64,000 nucleotides of DNA, taken from the NCBI GenBank assembly GCA_947303085.1, contig CAMYXP010000004.1, positions 160,823-224,822 on the forward strand, read 5' to 3'. Position 1 is the first letter of the stretch, and every line of letters begins with the position of its first letter. Source of the stretch: an uncultured Bacteroidales bacterium (GTDB lineage: Bacteria > Bacteroidota > Bacteroidia > Bacteroidales > F082). This document shows positions 8,264-17,616 of this stretch, in pieces. A program made the position numbers and the translations under genes. The notes below the pieces were generated by a model. The model ran no database searches. It was not told the DNA's origin and worked only from the letters and a program-made list of their open reading frames with translations.

Positions 8264-9273
8264 AAGAGAAAATAGAAAAAATTCTTGCGGAAGTAAAGTC
8301 ATTCCAGGCCGATAGTAAAGAGGCGCTGGAGCAGTTCCGTATTCAATATCTTAGCAAAAAAGGCACTATTACAGAGCTTTTCACCGAATTCAAACAGGTG
8401 GCTCCCGAGATGCGCAAGGAGATGGGAATGCGCCTCAACGAGCTTAAAAACACCATCCAGGATATCATCGACGAACAGCAGGCAAAGTTTGAGACAAAGT
8501 CGGATGCGAAAACAGACCTCGACCTCTCACTTCCTGTCGATGCCATGAACGGCTCACGTCACCCGCTCTCGATAGTGAGAAACGAGATTAACGATATTTT
8601 CAAACGTCTCGGCTTCGTGGTGGCTGAAGGTCCTGAGGTGGAAGACGACTTCCATGTTTTCTCGGCTTTGAACTTCCCGCCTGACCATCCGGCACGCGAT
8701 ATGCAGGACACCTTCTTCGTGACCAAGTCGCCCGACGTGGTGCTTCGTACCCACACCTCGAGCGTGCAGGTTCGCGTGATGGAACAAGGTAAGCTCCCGA
8801 TTCGTATCATCGCTCCGGGAAGAGTGTTCCGTAACGAGGCCATCTCAGCCCGCGCGCACTGCATCTTCCATCAGATTGAGGGACTTTACATCGATAAAAA
8901 CGTGTCGTTTGCTGATTTGAAACAGACTTTGTATCATTTCGTGCAGGAATACTTCGGCGAAGGCACCAAAGTACGTTTCCGTCCGTCATATTTCCCGTTT
9001 ACCGAGACATCGGCCGAGATGGATATCTCGTGCAACATCTGCGGTGGCGCAGGCTGTAACATCTGCAAACACACAGGCTGGGTTGAGATTCTCGGCTGCG
9101 GCATCTGCGATCCTAACATCCTCAAGGCTTGCAACATCGACCCCGAAGAATACACAGGATTTGCATTCGGTATGGGTATCGAACGTATCGCGATGTTGAA
9201 ATATCAGATCAACGATTTGAGAATGTTCTTCGAGAACGATTTGCGTTTCTTGAAACAATTTGAAAACGCTTAA
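8260..9273 (+). CDS. pheS: Phenylalanine--tRNA ligase alpha subunit
   Basis: 337 residues, normal for the family. Charges tRNA-Phe as an alpha2-beta2 enzyme with PheT, which is not in this window. An N-terminal coiled-coil arm (about 1-95) is followed by the class II catalytic core: motif 2 region RTHTSSVQVRVME and GRVFRNEAISARAHCIFHQIEG, and motif 3 region FGMGIERIAML. A CNICGGAGCNICKHTGW stretch (about 255-271) has two CxxC pairs, often seen in bacterial PheS. Last gene of the forward operon; its stop abuts the convergent IPExxxVDY gene. Confidence 0.97.
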   Translation: MKEKIEKILAEVKSFQADSKEALEQFRIQYLSKKGTITELFTEFKQVAPEMRKEMGMRLNELKNTIQDIIDEQQAKFETKSDAKTDLDLSLPVDAMNGSRHPLSIVRNEINDIFKRLGFVVAEGPEVEDDFHVFSALNFPPDHPARDMQDTFFVTKSPDVVLRTHTSSVQVRVMEQGKLPIRIIAPGRVFRNEAISARAHCIFHQIEGLYIDKNVSFADLKQTLYHFVQEYFGEGTKVRFRPSYFPFTETSAEMDISCNICGGAGCNICKHTGWVEILGCGICDPNILKACNIDPEEYTGFAFGMGIERIAMLKYQINDLRMFFENDLRFLKQFENA

Positions 9274-9720
9274 TTAAGAATTAATTATTTCAATCTCATG
9301 CATTTCGATGTCCTCCAGAAGGGCATCGATTTTGCTATTCATATCCAAATCAACGAGATAGGCAAATTGAACGCCTTCGATATGCTTGATTTTTTCGAGG
9401 GTTTTCATGAGGTTTTCATCGTTGATGAAATTGCGAATAACGATGAGATAATCAGTGGCTGGTGAGAAATTGACCCAGCGTCCATCCGCATTTGCAATCT
9501 CCACAAGGTTGAAAGTGTTGCAGTTTTCGCCTCCGTCGTAGAGATAAAACGAAAACTCCAATCCGTCCTCGTTGACGATATCGGAATACTTTACAAGATT
9601 GATATTCAATAACTTATTGATATGCCATGCGAGTTTATAATCCTCGAGATGTGTGCATATTCCTATGATTTTTATGTCGTCGAAGGGCTCGACAACAATT
9701 TTTTTCTTTTTTTTCACCAT
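9274..9720 (-). CDS. IPExxxVDY family protein
   Basis: 148 residues: a Lys-rich start, a central HINKLLNINLVKYSDI helix and a FYLYDG strand, matching the small Bacteroidota-specific IPExxxVDY family. No catalytic motif, and no function is established for the family. It is commonly encoded right after rnc, as here (12-base gap), and ends at the base next to the pheS stop. Probably the last gene of the acpP-fabF-rnc transcript. Confidence 0.75.
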   Translation of the reverse strand: MVKKKKKIVVEPFDDIKIIGICTHLEDYKLAWHINKLLNINLVKYSDIVNEDGLEFSFYLYDGGENCNTFNLVEIANADGRWVNFSPATDYLIVIRNFINDENLMKTLEKIKHIEGVQFAYLVDLDMNSKIDALLEDIEMHEIEIINS

Positions 9721-9732
9721 AATCTTTTGTTT

Positions 9733-10464
9733 TTAGTTGTTTTGTTCTTCTTCAAACATACGCCAAGTCTTCTCAGCGGCCAGCTGTTCGGCTCCTTTTA
9801 TTGAGAAATCCAATGCTTTGGCATATTCTTTTTCGTCGATAACCACTTGAATCTCATAGAGTTTTTCGAATCCCTCGCCTTTAGTGCCGTTCACTCTAAA
9901 CACCAGCTGATGTTTGCCTTTCTGCGCCCATTCGAGGAGGCGGCTCTTGAAGTTGGCGTCATTTTTCTCTATATCGTCGATGTCAAGATGGATTCTCATT
10001 ATGTGGTCGACTATGATTTTTTTAGTGAAATCGTAGCCTCTGTCGAGGAAAAGCGCGCCTGTGAATGCCTCAAAGGCATTGCCGCCTATTGAGCGGAAAA
10101 CCGCGTGTTTGTCGTTTGGTTTAGCGCACATCACCACCTTGTCGAAGCCCAGTTTCATCGAAAGTTTATTGAGCGATGAGCGGCTTACTATGCGCGAGCG
10201 CATCTCGGTGAGAAAACCCTCCTGTTTTGCCGGATATTTTTTGAAAAGATATTCAGCCACAAGAGAACTCAGGATGGCATCTCCAAGATATTCCAGTCGT
10301 TCGTTGTTGATGGTAATGCCACCTAACTTATTGTGGCATATAGACTTATGTGTAAACGCAAGCTGATATAGCGAAATGTTGCGCGGATAAAATCCGAACA
10401 CATTATTAATATATTTAGCTAAATCACGTTCAGCCTTGTTCCGATAACGAAAAAGACTTAACAT
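9733..10464 (-). CDS. rnc: Ribonuclease III
   Basis: 243 residues. Cleaves double-stranded RNA in rRNA and mRNA maturation. The signature NNERLEYLGDAIL (about 52-64) carries the catalytic acidic residues, with a second acidic site at GNAFEAFTGALFLDRG, and a double-stranded-RNA-binding domain fills the last 75 residues. It follows fabF with a 2-base gap; the acpP-fabF-rnc order is widely conserved in bacteria. Confidence 0.96.
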   Translation of the reverse strand: MLSLFRYRNKAERDLAKYINNVFGFYPRNISLYQLAFTHKSICHNKLGGITINNERLEYLGDAILSSLVAEYLFKKYPAKQEGFLTEMRSRIVSRSSLNKLSMKLGFDKVVMCAKPNDKHAVFRSIGGNAFEAFTGALFLDRGYDFTKKIIVDHIMRIHLDIDDIEKNDANFKSRLLEWAQKGKHQLVFRVNGTKGEGFEKLYEIQVVIDEKEYAKALDFSIKGAEQLAAEKTWRMFEEEQNN

Positions 10465-10466
10465 CG

Positions 10467-11714
10467 TTAAAATTTCTTGAAGATGATACTTGCGTTGTGT
10501 CCGCCGAAACCGAAAGCGTTGCTGATGGCGTATTTGACACTTCTCTTCTTAGGTTTCCAGAAGGTGAAATCGATTTTTGGATCGATGTTCGGGTCGTCGG
10601 TGAAGTGGTTTATTGTTGGAGGTACGATGTCGTTTTTGCAGGCCATGACTGTCGAGATAGCCTCGATGGCGCCTGCTCCTCCGAGAAGGTGGCCTGTCAT
10701 CGATTTGCCTGAGTTGATTGACATGTCGTAGATATGGTCGCCGAACACCGTCTTGATGCCGAGAATCTCAGGAATGTCGCCTGCTGGCGTTGATGTTCCG
10801 TGAGTGTTGATATGGTCGATGACATCAGGGGTGATGCCGGCTTCTTTGAGTGCGCGTGTCATGCTGAGTGCCGCGCCTTGTCCTTCAGGATGTGGTGCGG
10901 TGATATGATGAGCGTCGGCCGACTCGCCGCATCCCACTATCTCGCCGTAAATCTTGGCTTCGCGAGCGAGGGCGTGGTCAAGTTCTTCCAATACGAGGCA
11001 TCCGGCGCCTTCGCCCATGACGAAACCGTCGCGGTCGGCGTCAAACGGACGTGATGCTGTCGCCGGGTCGTCGTTACGTGTCGAGAGCGCTCTCATGGCT
11101 TCGAAACCGCCAACGCTGATAGGGCAAATAGGTGCTTCTGAGCCGCCTGCTATCATCACCACGTTTCTGCCATAGTGGATATAACGGAATGCGTTGATAA
11201 TTGCGTTGGCCGACGATGCGCATGCCGACACAGTGCAGTAGTTTGGACCCTGGAAACCGTATTTTATTGAGATATGACCCGCTCCGAGGTCAGGAAGGAG
11301 TTTCGGTATTGTAAAAGGATTCACGCGAGGTGTACCGTCGCCTCTGGCGTGATCGACATTTTCATAATAAAGGCTTTCAATGCCTCCGATACCAGATGCA
11401 AAGATAACTCCGACTTCAGTGAAATCGGTGTTATCTTTGTCGATGCCGGAATCTTTAATCGCTTCGTCCGCCGAAACAATGGCGTACTGTTCGAATAAAT
11501 CAAGTTTTCGTGCTTCTTTCTTATCGAAAAACTGCAACGGGTCGAAATTTTTAACCTCGCAAGCAATGCGTGATTTGAATTTCGATGCATCGAAACGTGT
11601 TATCATCGTCGCTCCGCTAACGCCTTTGAGGAGGCTGTCCCAGTAGTCCGGGACGTTGTTGCCTATTGGCGTGATAGCACCTAAGCCAGTAATGACTACA
11701 CGCTTCAACTCCAT
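10467..11714 (-). CDS. fabF: 3-oxoacyl-ACP synthase II
   Basis: 415 residues from MELKRVVITGLGAITP. Elongates acyl-ACP with malonyl-ACP in fatty-acid synthesis. The Cys-His-His triad is visible: Cys165 in TVSACASSAN, His in HINTHGTSTPAGD, and His in SMTGHLLGGAGAIEA; the C-terminal NAFGFGGHNASIIF signature is intact. The frame is open 42 bases further upstream, but that would run through the acpP stop region; ATG 11714 leaves a 4-base gap and fits the family start. Confidence 0.97.
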   Translation of the reverse strand: MELKRVVITGLGAITPIGNNVPDYWDSLLKGVSGATMITRFDASKFKSRIACEVKNFDPLQFFDKKEARKLDLFEQYAIVSADEAIKDSGIDKDNTDFTEVGVIFASGIGGIESLYYENVDHARGDGTPRVNPFTIPKLLPDLGAGHISIKYGFQGPNYCTVSACASSANAIINAFRYIHYGRNVVMIAGGSEAPICPISVGGFEAMRALSTRNDDPATASRPFDADRDGFVMGEGAGCLVLEELDHALAREAKIYGEIVGCGESADAHHITAPHPEGQGAALSMTRALKEAGITPDVIDHINTHGTSTPAGDIPEILGIKTVFGDHIYDMSINSGKSMTGHLLGGAGAIEAISTVMACKNDIVPPTINHFTDDPNIDPKIDFTFWKPKKRSVKYAISNAFGFGGHNASIIFKKF

Positions 11715-11718
11715 TATG

Positions 11719-11955
11719 TTATGCTTTGTGTTCTTCGATATATTTAATAGCGTCACCTACTGTTACGATGTTTTCTGTTTGATCGTCAGGAATTGATACG
11801 CCGAATTCTTTTTCGAAGTCAAGAATCAATTCAACAGTGTCAAGTGAGTCGGCACCTAAATCTTGTGTAAAGTTTGCTGTTTCAACAACTTCTGATGGAT
11901 CAACACCTAATTTATCAACGATGATTGATACAACTTTCTCTTTAATTTCTGACAT
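11719..11955 (-). CDS. acpP: Acyl carrier protein
   Basis: 78 residues, acidic, with the phosphopantetheine attachment serine (Ser37) in the [13 protein letters not shown] motif. Carries growing acyl chains for FabF and the other fatty-acid enzymes. ATG 11955 is used; a TTG two codons earlier is less likely. It is first in the acpP-fabF-rnc-IPExxxVDY unit. The 258-base AT-rich gap to polA must hold two divergent promoters; I see no clean TAnnTTTG box for acpP. Confidence 0.96.
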   Translation of the reverse strand: MSEIKEKVVSIIVDKLGVDPSEVVETANFTQDLGADSLDTVELILDFEKEFGVSIPDDQTENIVTVGDAIKYIEEHKA

Positions 11956-12213
11956 TTTCAATAATTTTTAATTAATAAATTTTTTTCTGCTCTAAAGAAA
12001 AACTTTTGCAAAGGTAAGGTATTTTTTCAAACGAACGACAAAAATTTTGCCTAAAATGGAATTTAAAAATGTAATATATTGATTATCAAATGTTTCAAAA
12101 ATGCCTTTTTTAAAGAAAAATTTTTAAATTTTATAAAAATCATGATTTTTCAGAATATTTAAAGCTAATTGACAAAAATTTGCTAATTTTACACATTATT
12201 AATATTGCTTGTT

Positions 12214-14955
12214 ATGATAACTAAAAATACAGAAAAAGTCTTCCTTTTGGACGCCTACGCGTTGATTTATAGGGCGTTTTTTGCGCTTAATAAGAATCCG
12301 CGGATGACATCGAAAGGATTGAATACATCAGCTATTATCGGTTTTTTGAATACTCTTTACGAGGTTTTGAAAAATGAGAAGCCGTCGCATATCGGCGTAG
12401 CTTTTGACCTTGGCGCCCCTACCATGCGCACCGATAGTTTCTGCGATTACAAGGCAAACCGCGAGGAGATGCCGCCCGATTTGAGAGCCTCGATACCTTA
12501 TATTATTGAGATTATCAAGGGTTTCAACATCCCTATTTATGCCGCTGAAGGCTATGAGGCCGACGATGTTATCGGCACTCTGGCGAAAAAAGCTGAAAAA
12601 GCAGGCTTTTTAACCTACATGATGACTCCTGACAAGGATTTTGGACAGCTGGTGAGCGACAATATTTTCATCTATAAACCGGCGAAGTTCAATGATCCGG
12701 CAACCATCATGGGGCCGAAAGAAGTCTGTGAGAAATACGGCATCAATACTCCTACACAACTCATTGATATTCTTGGTCTTTGGGGCGATGCGAGCGATAA
12801 TATACCGGGAATTCCTGGCGTTGGCGAGAAGACTGCAGCGAAGTTTGTGCAGGAATATGGTTCACTTGAAGGTTTGCTTGAACATACCGATGATTTGAAA
12901 GGCAAGATGAAGGAGAATGTCATCAATTTTGCCGATCAAGGTAGGATGTCGAAGATGCTGGCAACAATAAACACTGATGCGCCTGTTGAATTTGATGCTG
13001 AGGAATTGAAGGTGAAAACGCCGAATTTGAAGGAGTTGCTGAGGATTTTCGAGGTGCTGGAGTTTAGAACGATGGCGAAGAGGATAGTTGCGGATTATAA
13101 GGATAAGATGGATAAGGAGGATAAGAAGGATAGAGAGGATAAGAAAGATAGAGAGGATAAGAGCTTCGCTGATAAGAAGGGAACTGTTAAAATGGTGCCA
13201 AAAGAGCTGGATCTGTTTTCAGAGCTCTCAGAGAATTTAGAGAACTCGGAGTACTCCTTGTTTTCATCAAAAGAATCAGTATCTTCAGTGCAGCATGAAT
13301 ATAAAACAGTTTCAACAGAATTAGAGCTTGACGATTTATTGAAACAACTTGAAAAAGCAGAGGTTTACGCAATTGATGTTGAAACAAAAGAGATTTCGTT
13401 TGTGATAAAGGCGCACGAGGCGTACACGGTGCCTTTCACTTTAATCAAAAAAATTCAAAACATCTTTTTAAACCCTTCTAAAACCATCATCGGTCACAAC
13501 CTGAAATCGGTCATTTCCATTCTCCGTCGCAATGGTATTGAGCTGAGAAACAAGCTTTTCGACACCATGATTGCGCATTATCTCATTGAACCGGAGCAGA
13601 GGCACACCATGGATTATCTCGCTGACGTGTATCTGAACTACACCGTTACCAAGAATTCTGCGGAAAATGCCGATATTGCCTATCAACTTTATGAGAAATT
13701 CAAGCCTATTCTTGTTGAAAATCAATTAGATAAGCTGTTTAACGAGATAGAAATGCCATTGGTTCCCGTGCTTGCAACCATGGAGGCTAATGGTGTGAAA
13801 ATCGACAGCGACAACCTTCGTCAGATTAGCGAACAGCAGGCTTTAGAGATAAAAGGCATTGAAAATCAGATATTTGAGGCGGCGGGAATGCAGTTTAACA
13901 TTGCTTCTCCAAAGCAGCTCGGTGAGGTTTTGTTTGAGAAGATGAAGATTAAAGCACCTGCCAAAAAGACAAAAACCGGTCAGTATCCGACGGGCGAAGA
14001 GGTGCTTCAGAAGATTATAAATGTGCATCCGATAATTCAGCAAATCCTTGATTATCGTGGACTTACAAAACTGAAATCGACTTACGTTGATGCACTGCCC
14101 GCTCTGATAAGCAAAGAGGACGGGTTGGTACATACATCTTATAATCAAGCAGTTACGGCGACTGGAAGATTGAGCTCGACGAATCCGAATCTACAAAATA
14201 TCCCAGTGCGAACTGACAAAGGACGAGAGATTAGGAAAGCCTTTGTGCCTCGTGATAAAAACCACATTCTTTTGGCGGCTGATTATTCGCAAATTGAGCT
14301 TCGAATCATCACGCATCTGAGCGGTGATCCCGCGATGAGCGAGGCTTTCCGTGAAGGATTGGACATCCATGCGGCAACAGCTGCTCGTGTTTACAAAGTG
14401 CCGATTGACCAAGTCACGAAAGACATGCGCCGTCACGCGAAAGCAGTGAATTTCGGCATTATCTACGGAATGTCGGCCTTCGGTTTGGCAGAAAGACTGG
14501 GTATTTCTCGTTCAGAAGCTGCTTCGATTATTGAAAATTATTTCAAGGAATACGTTGGTATTCAACAATATATCAAAAACAATATCGAGTTTGCACGCCA
14601 GCATGGGTATGTGGAGACTATGCTCGGAAGGCGCCGTTATCTGCGCGACATCAACGCTCATAACAGCGTGGTTAGGAACTTCGCCGAGCGCAATGCTGTT
14701 AATGCACCAATTCAAGGAAGCTCCGCCGACATGATAAAAATTGCCATGTCGAACATCTATAAAGCAATGAATGACAAGCAGTTACAATCAAAAATGATAC
14801 TTCAGGTACACGATGAATTGGTTTTTGATGCTTGTCTGAACGAATTGGAAATTTTAAAAGAAATAGTAAACGATAAAATGGTAAACGCGTTGCCGCTGAA
14901 TATCCCGGTGGTTGTAGAATTGAACACGGGGACGAACTGGCTTGAAGCGCATTAA
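12214..14955 (+). CDS. polA: DNA polymerase I with apparently inactive proofreading domain
   Basis: 913 residues. The N-terminal 5'-nuclease domain looks intact (FLLDAYALIYRAFFAL, GYEADDVIGTLAKKA, TPDKDFGQLV), and the polymerase motifs are complete: A, DYSQIELRIITHLSGD; B, RRHAKAVNFGIIYGMSAFG; C, LQVHDELVFDA. Between them a Lys/Asp-rich linker (about residues 294-325) contains tandem DKKDRE units. The 3'-5' exonuclease domain keeps DVET but has Ser-Val where the family has Tyr-Asp (GHNLKSVIS), and it lacks the long segment before the last Asp motif, so proofreading is probably lost. Start ATG 12214 is chosen over an upstream TTG (12205). Confidence 0.96.
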   Translation: MITKNTEKVFLLDAYALIYRAFFALNKNPRMTSKGLNTSAIIGFLNTLYEVLKNEKPSHIGVAFDLGAPTMRTDSFCDYKANREEMPPDLRASIPYIIEIIKGFNIPIYAAEGYEADDVIGTLAKKAEKAGFLTYMMTPDKDFGQLVSDNIFIYKPAKFNDPATIMGPKEVCEKYGINTPTQLIDILGLWGDASDNIPGIPGVGEKTAAKFVQEYGSLEGLLEHTDDLKGKMKENVINFADQGRMSKMLATINTDAPVEFDAEELKVKTPNLKELLRIFEVLEFRTMAKRIVADYKDKMDKEDKKDREDKKDREDKSFADKKGTVKMVPKELDLFSELSENLENSEYSLFSSKESVSSVQHEYKTVSTELELDDLLKQLEKAEVYAIDVETKEISFVIKAHEAYTVPFTLIKKIQNIFLNPSKTIIGHNLKSVISILRRNGIELRNKLFDTMIAHYLIEPEQRHTMDYLADVYLNYTVTKNSAENADIAYQLYEKFKPILVENQLDKLFNEIEMPLVPVLATMEANGVKIDSDNLRQISEQQALEIKGIENQIFEAAGMQFNIASPKQLGEVLFEKMKIKAPAKKTKTGQYPTGEEVLQKIINVHPIIQQILDYRGLTKLKSTYVDALPALISKEDGLVHTSYNQAVTATGRLSSTNPNLQNIPVRTDKGREIRKAFVPRDKNHILLAADYSQIELRIITHLSGDPAMSEAFREGLDIHAATAARVYKVPIDQVTKDMRRHAKAVNFGIIYGMSAFGLAERLGISRSEAASIIENYFKEYVGIQQYIKNNIEFARQHGYVETMLGRRRYLRDINAHNSVVRNFAERNAVNAPIQGSSADMIKIAMSNIYKAMNDKQLQSKMILQVHDELVFDACLNELEILKEIVNDKMVNALPLNIPVVVELNTGTNWLEAH

Positions 14956-14959
14956 TTTA

Positions 14960-15029
14960 GGCCATTGGCCGTTGGCTTTTAGCTGTTGGCAGCTAATGGC
15001 TAATAGCCAATAGCCAAAAGCTAAAGACT
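14960..15029. repeat. 'GGCTAATAGCCAATAGCC' intergenic repeat
   Basis: Seventy bases between polA and yraN made of alternating GGCTAAT/AGCCAAT/GTTGGC words with local inverted symmetry, the same word set as at 2368-2394. It can fold on itself. No open frame uses it. It may act as an mRNA 3' structure after polA. Confidence 0.6.
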
Positions 15030-15035
15030 AAAATT

Positions 15036-15410
15036 ATGGCAGAACACAATGAATTAGGAAAATTAGGCGAGCAGCTTGCTCGTGACCTTCTGATTGCTAA
15101 GGGTTATCAGATTTTGGAACAGAACTGGAGCTGCGGTCACAAGGAAATAGACATCATCGCGAAAGACGGCGATGAGCTTGTGATTGTGGAAGTGAAAACG
15201 CGTCGGGTACAGTGTCTGGTCGACCCCGAAGAGACCGTCGACAAACTAAAGCAACGTTTTTTGATTTGGGCTGCGGAGTCGTATGTTGAGCGCAACAACC
15301 TCGATATCGATGTTCGTTTCGATATTGTGGCTATCGTGATCGATAAAAACAACGAACATCGGATAGACCACATTGAAAATGCGTTCTACCCGATGTTAAG
15401 TCGCAGATAA
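15036..15410 (+). CDS. YraN family protein (UPF0102)
   Basis: 124 residues with the UPF0102 nuclease-fold signature: GKLGEQLARDLLIAKGYQILEQNW, then KEIDIIAKDGDELVIVEVKTR, where the Asp and the ExK pair resemble the active site of restriction-endonuclease-fold and Holliday-resolvase-like enzymes. Function is not settled for the family. It follows polA in the same direction across a 70-base repeat, so may share its transcript. The stop is 8 bases from the convergent metG stop. Confidence 0.9.
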   Translation: MAEHNELGKLGEQLARDLLIAKGYQILEQNWSCGHKEIDIIAKDGDELVIVEVKTRRVQCLVDPEETVDKLKQRFLIWAAESYVERNNLDIDVRFDIVAIVIDKNNEHRIDHIENAFYPMLSRR

Positions 15411-15418
15411 TCAACAGA

Positions 15419-17473
15419 TTATCCCACGTTGCAGCCTGGTGCCACCATCTGGCTCGGAGTGACTACGACCAAACGGCCGTCTTTGTCCTCCGCCGAGAGT
15501 ATCATGCCCTGACTTTCAACGCCTTTGAGCTTACGCGGCTCGAAGTTGGCGATGAAGCAGACCTGCTTTCCTACCAGTACTTGCGGGTCTGGGTAATATT
15601 TGGCGATGCCGCTCACGATGGTGCGCTTCTCCATGCCGTCGTCGATGAGGAATTGCAGCAGCTTGTCGGCTTTCGGCACCTTGGTGCATTCCAAAACGGT
15701 ACCCACGCGGATGTCAACCTTCATGAAGTCGTCGAAACTCACATTCGGCTTGACCTCATTGGGTTTCCAAGCGTTGAGCTCGTTCTGTTTCTTGGTGTCT
15801 TCCAGCTTCTTGATCTGTGCTTCAACGACGCTGTCTTCAATCTTTTCGAACAGCAACTCCGGCTGACCGATAACGTGACCTGCGTTAAGCAAAATCGTGG
15901 CATCTGCCTGGTTCCAGCTTGTCACCTCGAGACCAATCATCTTCTGAAGTTTCTTTGCGCTGAATGGCAGGAACGGCTCGCTCAAAATAGCAAGTTTTGC
16001 TACTATTTGCAAAGAAAGAGCCATCACTGTCTTGGTGCGCTCAGGGTCGGTCTTGAACTGCTTCCAAGGCTCGTTTTCGGTGAGATAACGGTTGCCCAAA
16101 CGTGCAAGGTTCATCAGCTCGCTCACTCCTTCGCGGAACTTGTAGTTTTCGATGAGTTTGCCAATCTTTTCAGGATATTGGTTCATCTCAGCGATGACTT
16201 CTTTGTCGCGATCGTTGAGGTTTTCCAAAGCAGGAACTGCACCTTCGTAGTATTTGTGCGTCAAAACCAAGATACGGTTGACGAAGTTTCCGAAGATAGC
16301 TAACAACTCGTTATTGTTTCTGTCCTGATAGTCCTTCCAGGTGAAGTTGTTATCCTTCGTCTCAGGAGCATTTGCTGTCAGCACATAGCGCAAAATATCT
16401 TGTTTTCCTGGGAATTCCTGCAGATATTCATGCAACCACACTGCCCAGTTACGAGATGTCGAGATCTTGTCGTTTTCGAGGTTCAGGAACTCGTTTGCCG
16501 GCACGTTTTCAGGCACTATGTAGCCGTCGCCGTAGGCCTTGAGCATGCATGGGAATATGATGCAGTGGAACACGATGTTGTCTTTTCCGATGAAATGCAC
16601 CATCTTGGTGTCGTCCGACTTCCACCATTTCTCCCAGTTGTCGCCGCGTTTCTCGCAGATTTCCTTGGTGTTTGAGATATATCCGATAGGAGCGTCGAAC
16701 CAAACATAGAGCACCTTGCCTTCAGCACCTTTAACAGGTACAGGCACACCCCAGTCGAGGTCGCGGGTGACGGCACGAGGCTGAAGTCCGCCGTCGAGCC
16801 AACTCTTCACCTGACCGTAGACGTTGGTTTTCCACTCTTTATGTCCTTCAAGAATCCACTGGCGGAGCCATGTCTCATACTGTTCGAGTGGCAGATACCA
16901 GTGTTTCGTCATCTTTTTCACCAGCTTGGCGCCGCTGATAGCTGAATGCGGGTCGATGAGCTCCTCTGGGCTGAGAGTGCTGCCACATTTCTCACACTGG
17001 TCGCCATAAGCGCGGTCGTTGCCGCATTTAGGGCATGTTCCGATGATGTAGCGGTCGCTCAAGAACTTGTTGCGCTCAGGATCGAAAAACTGCTCTGTCT
17101 CCTTCTCGATGAACTTGCCTTCTTTGTAAAGCTTCTCGAAGAACTCAGCCGCTGTGGCGTGATGAATCTTCGATGTCGTTCTCGAGTAGATATCGTAGCT
17201 CATGCCGAAATCCTCGAACGATTTCTTAATCATCTCGTGGTAACGGTCGACTATATCCTGAGGTGTGACGCCTTCTTTCTCAGCTTTGATGGTGACAGGC
17301 ACTCCGTGTTCGTCGGAACCGCCAATAAACAGTACGTCTTCGCCTTTCATGCGGAGGTAACGGACGTAAGTGTCTGCAGGGACGTAAACGCCGGCGAGGT
17401 GGCCGATGTGCACCGGGCCGTTGGCGTAAGGAAGCGCTGTTGTTATCAGATAACGTTTGAAATTCTTTTCCAT
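15419..17473 (-). CDS. metG: Methionine--tRNA ligase
   Basis: 684 residues from [19 protein letters not shown]. The class I HIGH motif is at GPVHIGHL; the KMSKS loop appears as DKISTSRN. A knuckle with CPKCG and CEKCG (about residues 143-160) binds zinc. The C-terminal 100 residues ([21 protein letters not shown] to the end) are the OB-fold tRNA-binding domain that dimerises the enzyme. An upstream in-frame extension of 8 codons is not used because it would begin at the edge of the promoter region (box at 17495-17502). Confidence 0.97.
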   Translation of the reverse strand: MEKNFKRYLITTALPYANGPVHIGHLAGVYVPADTYVRYLRMKGEDVLFIGGSDEHGVPVTIKAEKEGVTPQDIVDRYHEMIKKSFEDFGMSYDIYSRTTSKIHHATAAEFFEKLYKEGKFIEKETEQFFDPERNKFLSDRYIIGTCPKCGNDRAYGDQCEKCGSTLSPEELIDPHSAISGAKLVKKMTKHWYLPLEQYETWLRQWILEGHKEWKTNVYGQVKSWLDGGLQPRAVTRDLDWGVPVPVKGAEGKVLYVWFDAPIGYISNTKEICEKRGDNWEKWWKSDDTKMVHFIGKDNIVFHCIIFPCMLKAYGDGYIVPENVPANEFLNLENDKISTSRNWAVWLHEYLQEFPGKQDILRYVLTANAPETKDNNFTWKDYQDRNNNELLAIFGNFVNRILVLTHKYYEGAVPALENLNDRDKEVIAEMNQYPEKIGKLIENYKFREGVSELMNLARLGNRYLTENEPWKQFKTDPERTKTVMALSLQIVAKLAILSEPFLPFSAKKLQKMIGLEVTSWNQADATILLNAGHVIGQPELLFEKIEDSVVEAQIKKLEDTKKQNELNAWKPNEVKPNVSFDDFMKVDIRVGTVLECTKVPKADKLLQFLIDDGMEKRTIVSGIAKYYPDPQVLVGKQVCFIANFEPRKLKGVESQGMILSAEDKDGRLVVVTPSQMVAPGCNVG

Positions 17474-17494
17474 TTTTGCAAAATTTTCAAGGTG

Positions 17495-17502
17495 CAAAGA
17501 TA
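17495..17502 (-). promoter_or_regulatory. -7 promoter box for metG
   Basis: CAAAGATA on the plus strand is TATCTTTG on the minus strand, a consensus Bacteroidota -7 box, 21 bases upstream of the metG ATG. Confidence 0.7.
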
Positions 17503-17528
17503 GTATTTTTTATTGAAAAAACGGAATA

Positions 17529-17612
17529 GTTTTTTCCGAATATGCAAAAATCAGTCTGGATATGCTCCGCATACCGCAAGGCCTGATTTTTTGCATATTC
17601 TACAAAAACTGG
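17529..17612. repeat. 84-bp hairpin repeat, copy 1
   Basis: Differs from the copy at 19421-19504 at only three positions. The outer arms GAATATGCAAAAATCAG and CTGATTTTTTGCATATTC can pair into a long stem around a smaller inner hairpin (TATGC...GCATA). It follows the stop of the S8 protease by a few bases, so it can serve as its transcription terminator, and it also lies behind the metG promoter. Confidence 0.85.
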
Positions 17613-17616
17613 ATTG

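Noticed and set aside
15581..16303. A 240-codon open frame antisense to metG
   Set aside because: It lies wholly within metG, has no family resemblance, and its composition is what reverse complement of a well-conserved gene gives.
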